Assembly (NCBI RefSeq): GCF_022410465.1
Contig: NZ_JAJSON010000025.1
Span: 310,001 to 374,000, forward strand
DNA from: Christiangramia crocea
GTDB taxonomy: Bacteria > Bacteroidota > Bacteroidia > Flavobacteriales > Flavobacteriaceae
Length of the DNA: 64,000 bases
Direction of reading: 5' to 3'
Shown here: positions 57,380 to 64,000 of the stretch, piece after piece
Layout of the letters: the number at the start of each line of letters is the position of its first letter
How positions within the stretch are numbered: position 1 is the first letter of the stretch
Made by a program: the position numbers and the translations under genes
Notes under the pieces: generated by a model
Seen by the model: the letters and a program-made list of their open reading frames with translations, nothing else
Database searches by the model: none
What the model was told of the DNA's origin: nothing

Positions 57380-58755
57380 GATTCAAGCATTTTATGTGAG
57401 AAGCGAAGTATTATGAATTCAGCTGGCCTAACAACGGCCATTCCTATCTCAACTATCATTCTTCCGTTAAAGACATCATCGGGAGTCATAGTTTGTCCAA
57501 GCCCCACTTTTACAAAAAAGGCCTGTTCAGGTTTCGAACCCATCAGGGCTCCTGCACGCCATTGCAGAGTTAAAAAATTCTCGATCATGGCCTTTACCTT
57601 TACCCATGTGTTGGCATCATTTGGTTCAAATACAAAGCGTTCTGTAGATTTTTTAACCGACTCCTCTACCATGTTAAAGAAACGTCTTACTGAAATATAC
57701 TTCCACTCATTGCTATTGCCATCCAGGGTTCTCGCCCCCCATACCAGAGTTCCTTTCCCGGTAAAGAATCTTATCGCATTTATAGACTTACCTGTATCAC
57801 TTATATTAAGTCCATCCTGATCAGAATCCTCTAAAAAGACCGTTGGTTCTTTTACTCTGTTAAGGCTAACATTTGCAGGTGCCTTCCACACTCCTCGTGT
57901 CCCATCGGTATTTGCATATACTCCTGCTATTGCTGCAGAAGGAGGCATTTCCAGGGTGGCATAGGCTATTCTTTTTTTGATATCGTAATACTTGCTTCGA
58001 CTATCTCCATTATTCACATGAAACAGTGATTGATTTTCAAGTGCCGGATTATCGATAATTTCAGCTTCGGTATGTCGTAAGATCATATCGGTACCATTAT
58101 TATCTACTTCAATCGTATTTTCGGGAGTAGTATGGATCAGAGAAGTTTTCAGATTAGGATAATAAGCAGCTCCATACATCAGATTACTGGTGCCAATATT
58201 ATTTCTAAAAGGTACCGCCGACTGCCCCGCAGGATCGGTAGGATCATTAATCGGCTCAAGATCACAAATCACGAATCTGTCTCCCAAATTTGCACACTGC
58301 TTAAGTGCAGTCTTATAGAGATCGGTTTTTCCAGGTGCATCGGGAAAAAGGATAATCGTAGGTTCATCTTCCTTCTTTACTTCTCCAAGAGCCTTAGAAA
58401 GTAAAGTCTCATCAATATTAACCGGATCCTGGTAATTAGCCGCTGATGCTATATAACAGGGTCCTCCACCATTAGCGAAGTATAACTGTAAAGCATAATA
58501 GAGTTTATATTGTGGTTGGCTAGGTATATTTCCTGAGACGTTACCCGAACCATCGATGACAAATTTTGGTAATTCTTTTGAAGGGCCTCCATAGAGAACT
58601 TCATAGTCAACCAAAGATTTAATTTTTTTCGGTTTTTGGGGTCCTTTTTCAGTATAACCTATAAAAACCGGTACAGCTGTTTCTACCTGAGCTACCGAAG
58701 GCGGGAAAACATTTATTTCCTCTACGTAAACTCCCGGGGTTTTGTAATTACTCAT
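57376..58755 (-). CDS. sheath protein 1 (main contractile sheath)
   Basis: This 459-aa sheath subunit has the conserved N-terminus YKTPGVYVEEINVFPPSVAQVE, the central IGTSNLMYGAAYYPNLKTSL, and the C-terminus with WKYISVRRFFNMVEESVKKST and FILRFSHKMLES. Length is standard for Afp2/3-type sheaths. It is the first sheath gene and therefore probably the main one. It overlaps sheath 2 by 4 bp and is 6 bp from the unknown 257-aa gene. Confidence 0.95.
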   Translation of the reverse strand: MSNYKTPGVYVEEINVFPPSVAQVETAVPVFIGYTEKGPQKPKKIKSLVDYEVLYGGPSKELPKFVIDGSGNVSGNIPSQPQYKLYYALQLYFANGGGPCYIASAANYQDPVNIDETLLSKALGEVKKEDEPTIILFPDAPGKTDLYKTALKQCANLGDRFVICDLEPINDPTDPAGQSAVPFRNNIGTSNLMYGAAYYPNLKTSLIHTTPENTIEVDNNGTDMILRHTEAEIIDNPALENQSLFHVNNGDSRSKYYDIKKRIAYATLEMPPSAAIAGVYANTDGTRGVWKAPANVSLNRVKEPTVFLEDSDQDGLNISDTGKSINAIRFFTGKGTLVWGARTLDGNSNEWKYISVRRFFNMVEESVKKSTERFVFEPNDANTWVKVKAMIENFLTLQWRAGALMGSKPEQAFFVKVGLGQTMTPDDVFNGRMIVEIGMAVVRPAEFIILRFSHKMLES

Positions 58756-58761
58756 AAGCTC

Positions 58762-59535
58762 TTATTTTCGTTTAAAATTGATTTGAAATTCTTTTCCGGA
58801 ATTAGCCGGAACTGAATCCTGGGAAGTATCCCAGTACAGGTCTAATATTCCATGAACACTTTTTCCTGATAACTGATCGTCCAGATAGACGGTCTCAGGC
58901 TTAGGAGTAGCACTATCGGCTTCGAGAGTATACACCCCATTTTGATCTATATATTCTGATGGATTTTTTAAAGGATCATTAATCCTGACCGAAATTGCCG
59001 GTAAGGAGTCAGGATTATCGATATTTACAGTTTGCAAAAGGTCTTTAGGAGTAAAATATTTTTTTAACCGCCATTCTGTAGGAGCATTGGGAATATTCTG
59101 GGGGGTGCTTACCGAAAAGGTCAAAGGATACAATCTTACTATGTCATCTTTTTGGAAATGACTGCTTGAAGTAAGGTTTCCAGCTGATGCATTACTAATC
59201 GCACCAGAAGAAGTAAGATTATCAAAATAGAAATTTGGAGCTACCGGGTTTTCAGGTTCATATTCAGAGAATAAAGAAAACGAGGTAATCCTGATTACGA
59301 ATGAGAATTTCAGCCGCCCAGAAATAGGGTTCTCTAAAGCGGGATTCGCATATTCATTGGTTTTATAATAAATTTCAAACCCATCATCCCTCTTTCTAAA
59401 TATAAGCTGATACTTCTTGAGTAATTCCCGTGTAGTCTCGGTCGGTTGGAATTTAAGAAACCGAATAGGCTTATTTGAAGTATGCTCTTTTATGTGTACT
59501 ACAAAGAAGCGATGATATGTTATTGAAAAACTCAT
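58762..59535 (-). CDS. eCIS-locus protein of unknown function
   Basis: This 257-aa, beta-rich protein without signal peptide has segments IRFLKFQPTETTRELLKKYQL and LKFSFVIRITSFSLFSEY, then a Ser/Asn-rich loop (about 105-125). It later reads EWRLKKYFTPKDLLQ and VHGILDLYWDTSQDS. I do not recognise the family. It lies between the DUF4255 terminator gene (1-bp gap) and sheath 1 (6 bp), the position where some eCIS encode an extra cap or cap-adaptor component. That would be at the tail end opposite the spike. Translation within the operon is well supported; the role is inferred from position. Confidence 0.75.
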   Translation of the reverse strand: MSFSITYHRFFVVHIKEHTSNKPIRFLKFQPTETTRELLKKYQLIFRKRDDGFEIYYKTNEYANPALENPISGRLKFSFVIRITSFSLFSEYEPENPVAPNFYFDNLTSSGAISNASAGNLTSSSHFQKDDIVRLYPLTFSVSTPQNIPNAPTEWRLKKYFTPKDLLQTVNIDNPDSLPAISVRINDPLKNPSEYIDQNGVYTLEADSATPKPETVYLDDQLSGKSVHGILDLYWDTSQDSVPANSGKEFQINFKRK

Positions 59536-59536
59536 A

Positions 59537-60100
59537 TTAACTTATTAAGCGGTTGTCTACCTTAATATTGGTTATTTCCGGAGCATCCTCATGTTCATTT
59601 CTCTGAACCTTAACAATCCTTATTTTGTATAGAACCGATGGATAATGATTGCCACCCAAAACGCTCCAAATGTGATTGAGCTGTTCAAAGTTTACATTGT
59701 ATAATTCAAATATTAACCGATCTATGGGAGGGTCGAATAATTGAGTTTCTGACATATCATTAAAGGAGAACCATTTATTGGTTTGAAAAAATCCGATTAC
59801 CTGGGAAAGTTTGGTAATACTAGCATCGTACTGACCCATCTTAAACGCAAGAAGTACATATAAATTTAGGACGACTGCTGGTTCTATTCTTTTTAATTGA
59901 CTATTCAACCTTATGTAAGCCGGCTTATTCTTAAGTGTTTTTTCCTCTTCAATATTCACAAGTGATAAAAAGAGTCCCTCTCTATTAGGATTACTTTGCA
60001 GCGTATGAAGATTATCTAATATAATTTCATCGGCATCCAGATTAATTTTGGAATCATTGCTTAACCGGGTCCTTATGAATTGAAGAGTTTGTTCAATCAT
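59537..60100 (-). CDS. DUF4255 tail-terminator/cap protein (Afp16-like)
   Basis: This 187-aa protein matches the DUF4255 (Pvc16 N-terminal) family: MIEQTLQFIRTRLSND, the middle VVLNLYVLLAFKMGQYDASIT and the later LIFELYNVNFEQLNHIWSVLG with YPSVLYKIRIV. It caps the tube and sheath at the distal end and fixes tail length. It is the first cistron of the injection-system operon, preceded by a 315-bp gap that should hold the promoter. Confidence 0.92.
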   Translation of the reverse strand: MIEQTLQFIRTRLSNDSKINLDADEIILDNLHTLQSNPNREGLFLSLVNIEEEKTLKNKPAYIRLNSQLKRIEPAVVLNLYVLLAFKMGQYDASITKLSQVIGFFQTNKWFSFNDMSETQLFDPPIDRLIFELYNVNFEQLNHIWSVLGGNHYPSVLYKIRIVKVQRNEHEDAPEITNIKVDNRLIS

Positions 60101-60415
60101 TATAAGAAGTTTTAAATGTTTAATGCAGAGAGACAGGTCTCTACTTCGCGAACTAATTCTAAAAATGTTAAAAAGATGTAGGGATCTCTAAAAAAGTAAC
60201 AAAGGAGTGAGGGTCCTTTTATTAAAGCGCACAATTGCGTTGTCGCAATCTTTTATTACTTCTAAGATATTTTTGAAGCCCCATTCAAAAAATACACAGT
60301 ATTGTAATTCAGTTAATTACAACATAAATATCAATTATATTCTTACAAGAACCAATAGGAATGCTACCAGTGGTTAATTTTATCCGATTAATGGTATATT
60401 AAAACCGATAAAAGG
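60101..60415 (-). promoter_or_regulatory. eCIS operon leader with inverted repeat
   Basis: The 315-bp gap upstream of the whole injection-system operon contains no gene. A perfect 6-bp inverted repeat ATTGCG (60234-60239) / CGCAAT (60244-60249) with a 4-base centre TTGT lies 134-149 bp before the first start codon, and GCGCACA flanks it. It may be an operator for the nearby LytTR protein or a leader hairpin. CAAAAAATA at 60286-60294 is one base off a minus-strand TAnnTTTG box, so no promoter is called with certainty. Confidence 0.4.
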
Positions 60416-61150
60416 TCACAAACAGGACCAGAGACCTAAAAATTCGGTCTTTTTTCTTCTTGCCAAAGGCACCCTGGAATTGTCTGTTAAATAAATAAAG
60501 CCTTCCCGGCTATAACGAATCACCTTTGCAAGATTAATTAAGTGAGAACGATGAACTAATTCAAAGCCGTAAGGTTTCAGAAGTTCTGAAAAGTTCCCGA
60601 TGGAATAGGAACTTATAATATTCTTGCGGTCTACAGTTATAACTCTACTGCATTTCTGCAGGCCTTCACACCGAATAATATTCCTGGTATTGATATATTC
60701 AATCCCCGATAATGTAGGGATACCCACAATATTCTCAGTGGCTGAAGCTTTTTCTATTTCTTTTACGAAAAGCTTGCTATTTAAAAGATTGATCTTTTGC
60801 AGAATGGTTCTTATTGTTACTACAATATTGGCTGTATTAATTGGTAAGTAAATAAGGCCAGAAACCCCAAAATGTGTGCAGTATTTATTATCACTATTAT
60901 TGGCCTTTGTTATCAAAATGACCTCACACTTTTCTTTAAATAGGTCAGATAGAAGGATATTGTAATTAAGGTCGGGGATAGATGCATCAATGAATAATAA
61001 TTGAAGCTTTTGAAATTTGATAATATTATGAATTTCTTCCCGTGAAAACTCAAAATCTGAAATGGTGATTTGCGGAAAAAACATTTGAATACGGGAAGCT
61101 AATTCTTCCTTTCTTTCCATACTGGAATGAATGATCGTTGAAGTAACCAT
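60416..61150 (-). CDS. LytTR regulator with degenerate receiver domain
   Basis: This 244-aa protein has a receiver-like domain (about 1-120) keeping Asp55 in LLFIDASIPD. It lacks the N-terminal acidic pair and the conserved Lys-Pro (GLIYLPINT instead of YLxKP). A LytTR DNA-binding domain (about 140-240) carries IEYINTRNIIRCEG and YGFELVHRSHLINL, then GFIYLTDNSRVPLARR. Without the full phosphorylation site it probably works without a kinase. It is upstream of, and co-oriented with, the injection-system operon, and is its most likely switch; the adjacent leader has an inverted repeat. Start at ATG 61150; an internal ATG at codon 11 is possible. Confidence 0.85.
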   Translation of the reverse strand: MVTSTIIHSSMERKEELASRIQMFFPQITISDFEFSREEIHNIIKFQKLQLLFIDASIPDLNYNILLSDLFKEKCEVILITKANNSDNKYCTHFGVSGLIYLPINTANIVVTIRTILQKINLLNSKLFVKEIEKASATENIVGIPTLSGIEYINTRNIIRCEGLQKCSRVITVDRKNIISSYSIGNFSELLKPYGFELVHRSHLINLAKVIRYSREGFIYLTDNSRVPLARRKKTEFLGLWSCL

Positions 61151-61502
61151 TTACGATATGTTAGATTGAGTCTTATGATATTGAGGCATATAAATTTAAC
61201 TAAATATTTAGACTTTCATAATGTTTTATATGATTTTAATATTGTCTGGTTCTATTTTTTAATAAAAATATTGATGTATTATCTACTATTTAACATTACC
61301 TGATTCAGGATCCCCAGTTAGATCAATTTTGTCATAGAAACCTCCCTTCAAAAAAAGGATTTTTAAAGCTACTTTATTAAAAAAAAAGCAAAAACATCCA
61401 TTATTAACGTCAAACTATATTAAATAGTTGATTATCTGAATCTTAATTCCCTAATTTTAAGTACATCACGAAAATTAAATTCTAATCAAGCAATACTGGA
61501 AA
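61151..61502. other. divergent intergenic region, no gene
   Basis: 352 bp of AT-rich sequence lies between the LytTR gene and the SDR gene and must hold promoters for both. No exact TAnnTTTG was found. A small palindrome AACTAT/ATAGTT (61413-61418 with 61424-61429) lies 74-90 bp before the SDR start and could be an operator. Nothing else stands out. Confidence 0.35.
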
Positions 61503-62495
61503 ATGAATAAGAATAAAGTAGTAGTAATTACAGGAGCATCAGCAGGTGTTGGACGTGCGATCGCCAAGGAATTTGCTAAAGAGAAATCAAAAATACTTCT
61601 AATCGCCCGGGGCAGAGACGGACTGGAAGGTGCAAAACATGAAGTAGAAGAATTAGGTGGCATGGCATGTATCTACGAGGCTGATGTTGCAAATGCACAC
61701 CAACTAAATGAAGCTGCAGATTTTGCTGAAGAAAATCTGGGACCAATAGACATCTGGATTAACAATGCAATGGTTAGCGTCTTCAGCAAGGCGGCAGATA
61801 TGACTCCTGATGAATATAAGAGGGTCACCGAAGTCACTTATCTGGGACAGGTTTACGGAACTCTGGCCGCCTTGCATAAAATGAAGGAACGTAATTGCGG
61901 AAAAATAATCCTGATTGGTTCCGCACTTTCTTACAGGGGAATCCCGTTACAATCAGCTTATTGCGCTTCAAAACATGCCATACAGGGCTTCTTTGAATCA
62001 ATTAGAGCAGAGCTGCTGCATGATGGAATCAATATAGATCTCTCCATAGTCCATCTACCGGCAATGAATACTACACAGTTTGGCTGGGTTAAAACAAGAT
62101 TCGATAAAAAACCAAAACCTATGGGCAAGATATTTCAACCGGAGGTTGCCGCACGCGCCGTATTGAATGTTGTAAAAACAGGTGAAAGGGTTCGTATGGT
62201 TGGTTTCTCGACAGTCCAAACTGTTTGGGGTAACAAACTTGTACCCGAGTACCTGGATCACTTTATGGCAAAAAATGGTATAAGCGGTCAGCTTACCGAC
62301 GAAAATGAGGAACCAGGCAGGAAAGACAATCTTTATGAGCCGGTGCCGGGAGACCAGGGAAGCCATGGTGAGTTTGATGAACAGGCTCAGAATTACAGTA
62401 TATATGATAAGATCTATGAGCATAAAAAAACCATTGCCCTGGTAGGTGGAACCTTGTTGGGTACGGCTTTTATGAAGATGTTCTTCTCTAAATAA
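61503..62495 (+). CDS. short-chain dehydrogenase/reductase with C-terminal membrane anchor
   Basis: This 330-aa SDR has the nucleotide-binding motif GASAGVG (11-17), NNA (88-90 region) and the catalytic set Ser140, Tyr153 and Lys157 in SAYCASKHA. The extended C-terminus (about 230-330) ends in a short hydrophobic helix ALVGGTLLGTAFMKMFF, so the enzyme may sit on the inner membrane. Substrate unknown; the LLIARGRDG block after strand 2 suggests NADPH preference. It lies 26 bp upstream of the glycoside hydrolase gene, probably co-transcribed. Confidence 0.9.
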   Translation: MNKNKVVVITGASAGVGRAIAKEFAKEKSKILLIARGRDGLEGAKHEVEELGGMACIYEADVANAHQLNEAADFAEENLGPIDIWINNAMVSVFSKAADMTPDEYKRVTEVTYLGQVYGTLAALHKMKERNCGKIILIGSALSYRGIPLQSAYCASKHAIQGFFESIRAELLHDGINIDLSIVHLPAMNTTQFGWVKTRFDKKPKPMGKIFQPEVAARAVLNVVKTGERVRMVGFSTVQTVWGNKLVPEYLDHFMAKNGISGQLTDENEEPGRKDNLYEPVPGDQGSHGEFDEQAQNYSIYDKIYEHKKTIALVGGTLLGTAFMKMFFSK

Positions 62496-62521
62496 TATTT
62501 TTCAACTCCAATCTCACATAA

Positions 62522-63826
62522 ATGTCTGAGAAAGATTTAAAAGAGAAGGTTGAAAACTTATTAATGGAAAACCTGGTGACAGGCTACAGTAAAAGTCAGG
62601 AAGTTGAATATACTTTTATCAAACCCTCTTCCAACCGTTACAGTTACCAGTATTTCTGGGATACCTGTTTCCATGTTTATATACTCTGTGCAATAGATAA
62701 AAGTGATCTTGCAAAAAAATGCTTTAAAACACTCTTTGCCATGCAGGAAGAGAGTGGATTTGTAGGTCACATCCATTACTGGAATAATGTGTATCCTGCC
62801 AGAATTACCGATATTTTTCAAAATAAGGTCAGTTTGGGCCGTGATCTCCTGCGTACCCATATGAGCTCTCTTATTCAACCTCCCCTTGTGGCCCAAACCC
62901 TTCAAAAGATATGGGAAACCACTAAGGACAGAGACTATCTGGAAGAAATGCTTCCCAAAATTAAAAAGTATTTTGAATGGTTATCCCGAAACCGGGATTT
63001 TGATGATGATGGATTATTATCCATAATATCCCCTTTTGAATCAGGAATGGACTGGAAAGCTTCCTATGATCCGGTTCTGGGTTTTTCCCATGGTAAAGCA
63101 AACAAACTGCTTTTCTGGAAGGTAGTTGGTATAGATTTCAGGAATTTCTGGCGGAATTACGATCAGCAAAAGATAAGACGAAGGGATAAATTCAGAATTG
63201 AGGATGCCGGTTTTAATACCATTTATGCCCAAAACTTAAAGGCTTTAGGTGATCTCTGTAACATCATGGAAGACAGGGACGCCGCAAAATATAAAGACAG
63301 GTATAAAAAGGTTAAAGACTCGATATTAAAATTAATGTACGATGAACCAGATGCGGCTTTTTATGACCTTTACAGTGAGAAAAATAAAAAATTACGTATC
63401 CTTACTCCCACAATATTCTTTCCGGTTATTATAGATGGCATGCCAGATGATGTTCACAAAAAAGTAATGGAACGACATTTTTTTAATGAAAATGAATTTC
63501 ATACCAAATACCCCATCCCATCCCTGGCTATAAATGATCCAGCCTTTAATCCTCATGAATCTATGTATATATGGCGCGGACCAACCTGGATTTTCAACAA
63601 CTGGTTTATGCATCAATTCATGTTAGAAAAAGGCTATAATGAAGAAGCCAGACATCTTATCGACGCTATTGTAAACCTGGTTGATAAAAGTGGTTTCCGT
63701 GAGTATTATAATCCATTTAATGGTGAAGGTTACGGAGCCAGGAATTTTACCTGGGCAGGATTAGTACTAGATATGATCCAGATGCATGAAAGCCATACAA
63801 ATGAAAAATTCGATAAAGGGACTTAA
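62522..63826 (+). CDS. GH63-like glycosylglycerate hydrolase
   Basis: This 434-aa (alpha/alpha)6-barrel protein has no signal peptide. The blocks YSYQYFWDTCFHVYI and ISPFESGMDWKASYDPVLG (catalytic-acid aspartate region) match the cytosolic mannosylglycerate/glucosylglycerate hydrolases of GH63, as do MYIWRGPTWIFNNWF and GFREYYNPFNGEGYGARNFTW (base glutamate region). These recycle compatible solutes. Length fits that branch and not the larger GH63 glucosidases. Trehalase or GH15-like activity is the main alternative. Confidence 0.75.
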   Translation: MSEKDLKEKVENLLMENLVTGYSKSQEVEYTFIKPSSNRYSYQYFWDTCFHVYILCAIDKSDLAKKCFKTLFAMQEESGFVGHIHYWNNVYPARITDIFQNKVSLGRDLLRTHMSSLIQPPLVAQTLQKIWETTKDRDYLEEMLPKIKKYFEWLSRNRDFDDDGLLSIISPFESGMDWKASYDPVLGFSHGKANKLLFWKVVGIDFRNFWRNYDQQKIRRRDKFRIEDAGFNTIYAQNLKALGDLCNIMEDRDAAKYKDRYKKVKDSILKLMYDEPDAAFYDLYSEKNKKLRILTPTIFFPVIIDGMPDDVHKKVMERHFFNENEFHTKYPIPSLAINDPAFNPHESMYIWRGPTWIFNNWFMHQFMLEKGYNEEARHLIDAIVNLVDKSGFREYYNPFNGEGYGARNFTWAGLVLDMIQMHESHTNEKFDKGT

Positions 63827-63900
63827 ATATTAAACCCTTTAGCTTTACCCACCCGGTTTCGATGTAATTTAGGATACTTTTTAAAGCTGAGATATTTCTT

Positions 63901-63999
63901 TTAGAAATTTTCAATATACCTTGTTTCCTTCTTTTTTAAATCAGAATTATTATAACCGAAAAACTCTATATTATTAGCCATTGCTGCATCATAATCATT
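63901..63999 (-). CDS. 3' end of a gene running off the window
   Basis: The last 32 codons of a minus-strand gene end with the stop at 63901-63903. The residues read NDYDAAMANNIEFFGYNN and a basic tail KKKETRYIENF. The pattern would fit the end of a HAD-type phosphatase, but too little is present to name it. It converges on the GH63-like gene across 74 bp. Confidence 0.4.
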   Translation of the reverse strand, partial: NDYDAAMANNIEFFGYNNSDLKKKETRYIENF

Positions 64000-64000
64000 A

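Overview
The window looks like a chromosomal segment of a marine Flavobacteriaceae bacterium (Gramella/Christiangramia, Salegentibacter or Zunongwangia type). The evidence is low GC, SusC/SusD and hybrid two-component genes, many S1 sulfatases, lipoprotein signals, a TAnnTTTG-type promoter element and little use of Shine-Dalgarno sites. It divides into two accessory systems with a recombination scar between them.

Region 1 (about 0.1-26.2 kb) is a polysaccharide utilisation locus for what is probably a sulfated galactan. A minus-strand arm holds six intact S1 sulfatases, a GH43-like enzyme and a large GH2 beta-galactosidase. It also holds a decayed sulfatase and the C-terminal stump of a lost SusD. 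The diverging plus-strand arm holds a hybrid two-component sensor/regulator, a SusC/SusD pair and a secreted parallel beta-helix protein. A Nudix-domain regulator closes the left end. Expected flow: the beta-helix protein and surface lipoproteins open the glycan, SusCD import oligosaccharides, sulfatases remove sulfate, the GH2 and GH43 enzymes release galactose, and the HTCS senses an oligosaccharide in the periplasm.

Region 2 (26.2-29.2 kb) is a scar. It contains a broken IS256-type transposase joined to a 5' fragment of a class II fructose-bisphosphate aldolase gene, a DUF488 gene with one nonsense codon, a tyrosine recombinase, and the 3' half of an initiator-type tRNA-Met (CAU) followed by its terminator. 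The tRNA piece has no 5' half. It reads as the right attachment site of an element that extends leftwards, so the sulfatase locus may lie on an integrated island.

Region 3 (29.3-30.8 kb) holds small housekeeping genes: a hemerythrin-like protein, a CopD-like membrane protein and a cupin.

Region 4 (30.9-61.2 kb) is a complete extracellular contractile injection system (eCIS, Afp/PVC/AlgoCIS type) in one long minus-strand operon. In transcription order it has a DUF4255 terminator/cap protein, an unknown 257-aa protein, two sheaths, two tube proteins, DUF5908, a LysM hub protein, a VgrG-like spike, a PAAR tip, gp25, two baseplate wedge proteins, an unknown 1249-aa protein, a CIS tape-measure-family protein, two DUF4157 cargo-like proteins and an AAA+ ATPase. 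One DUF4157 protein ends in a nuclease-like domain and the other in a DUF922-like zinc protease domain. A lipoprotein, an FAD-linked sugar-lactone oxidase-like protein and a peptidoglycan-binding muramidase follow on the same strand. A LytTR regulator with a degenerate receiver lies just upstream.

Region 5 (61.5-64 kb) carries an SDR oxidoreductase, a GH63-type mannosyl/glucosylglycerate hydrolase-like protein, and the end of a gene that runs off the window.
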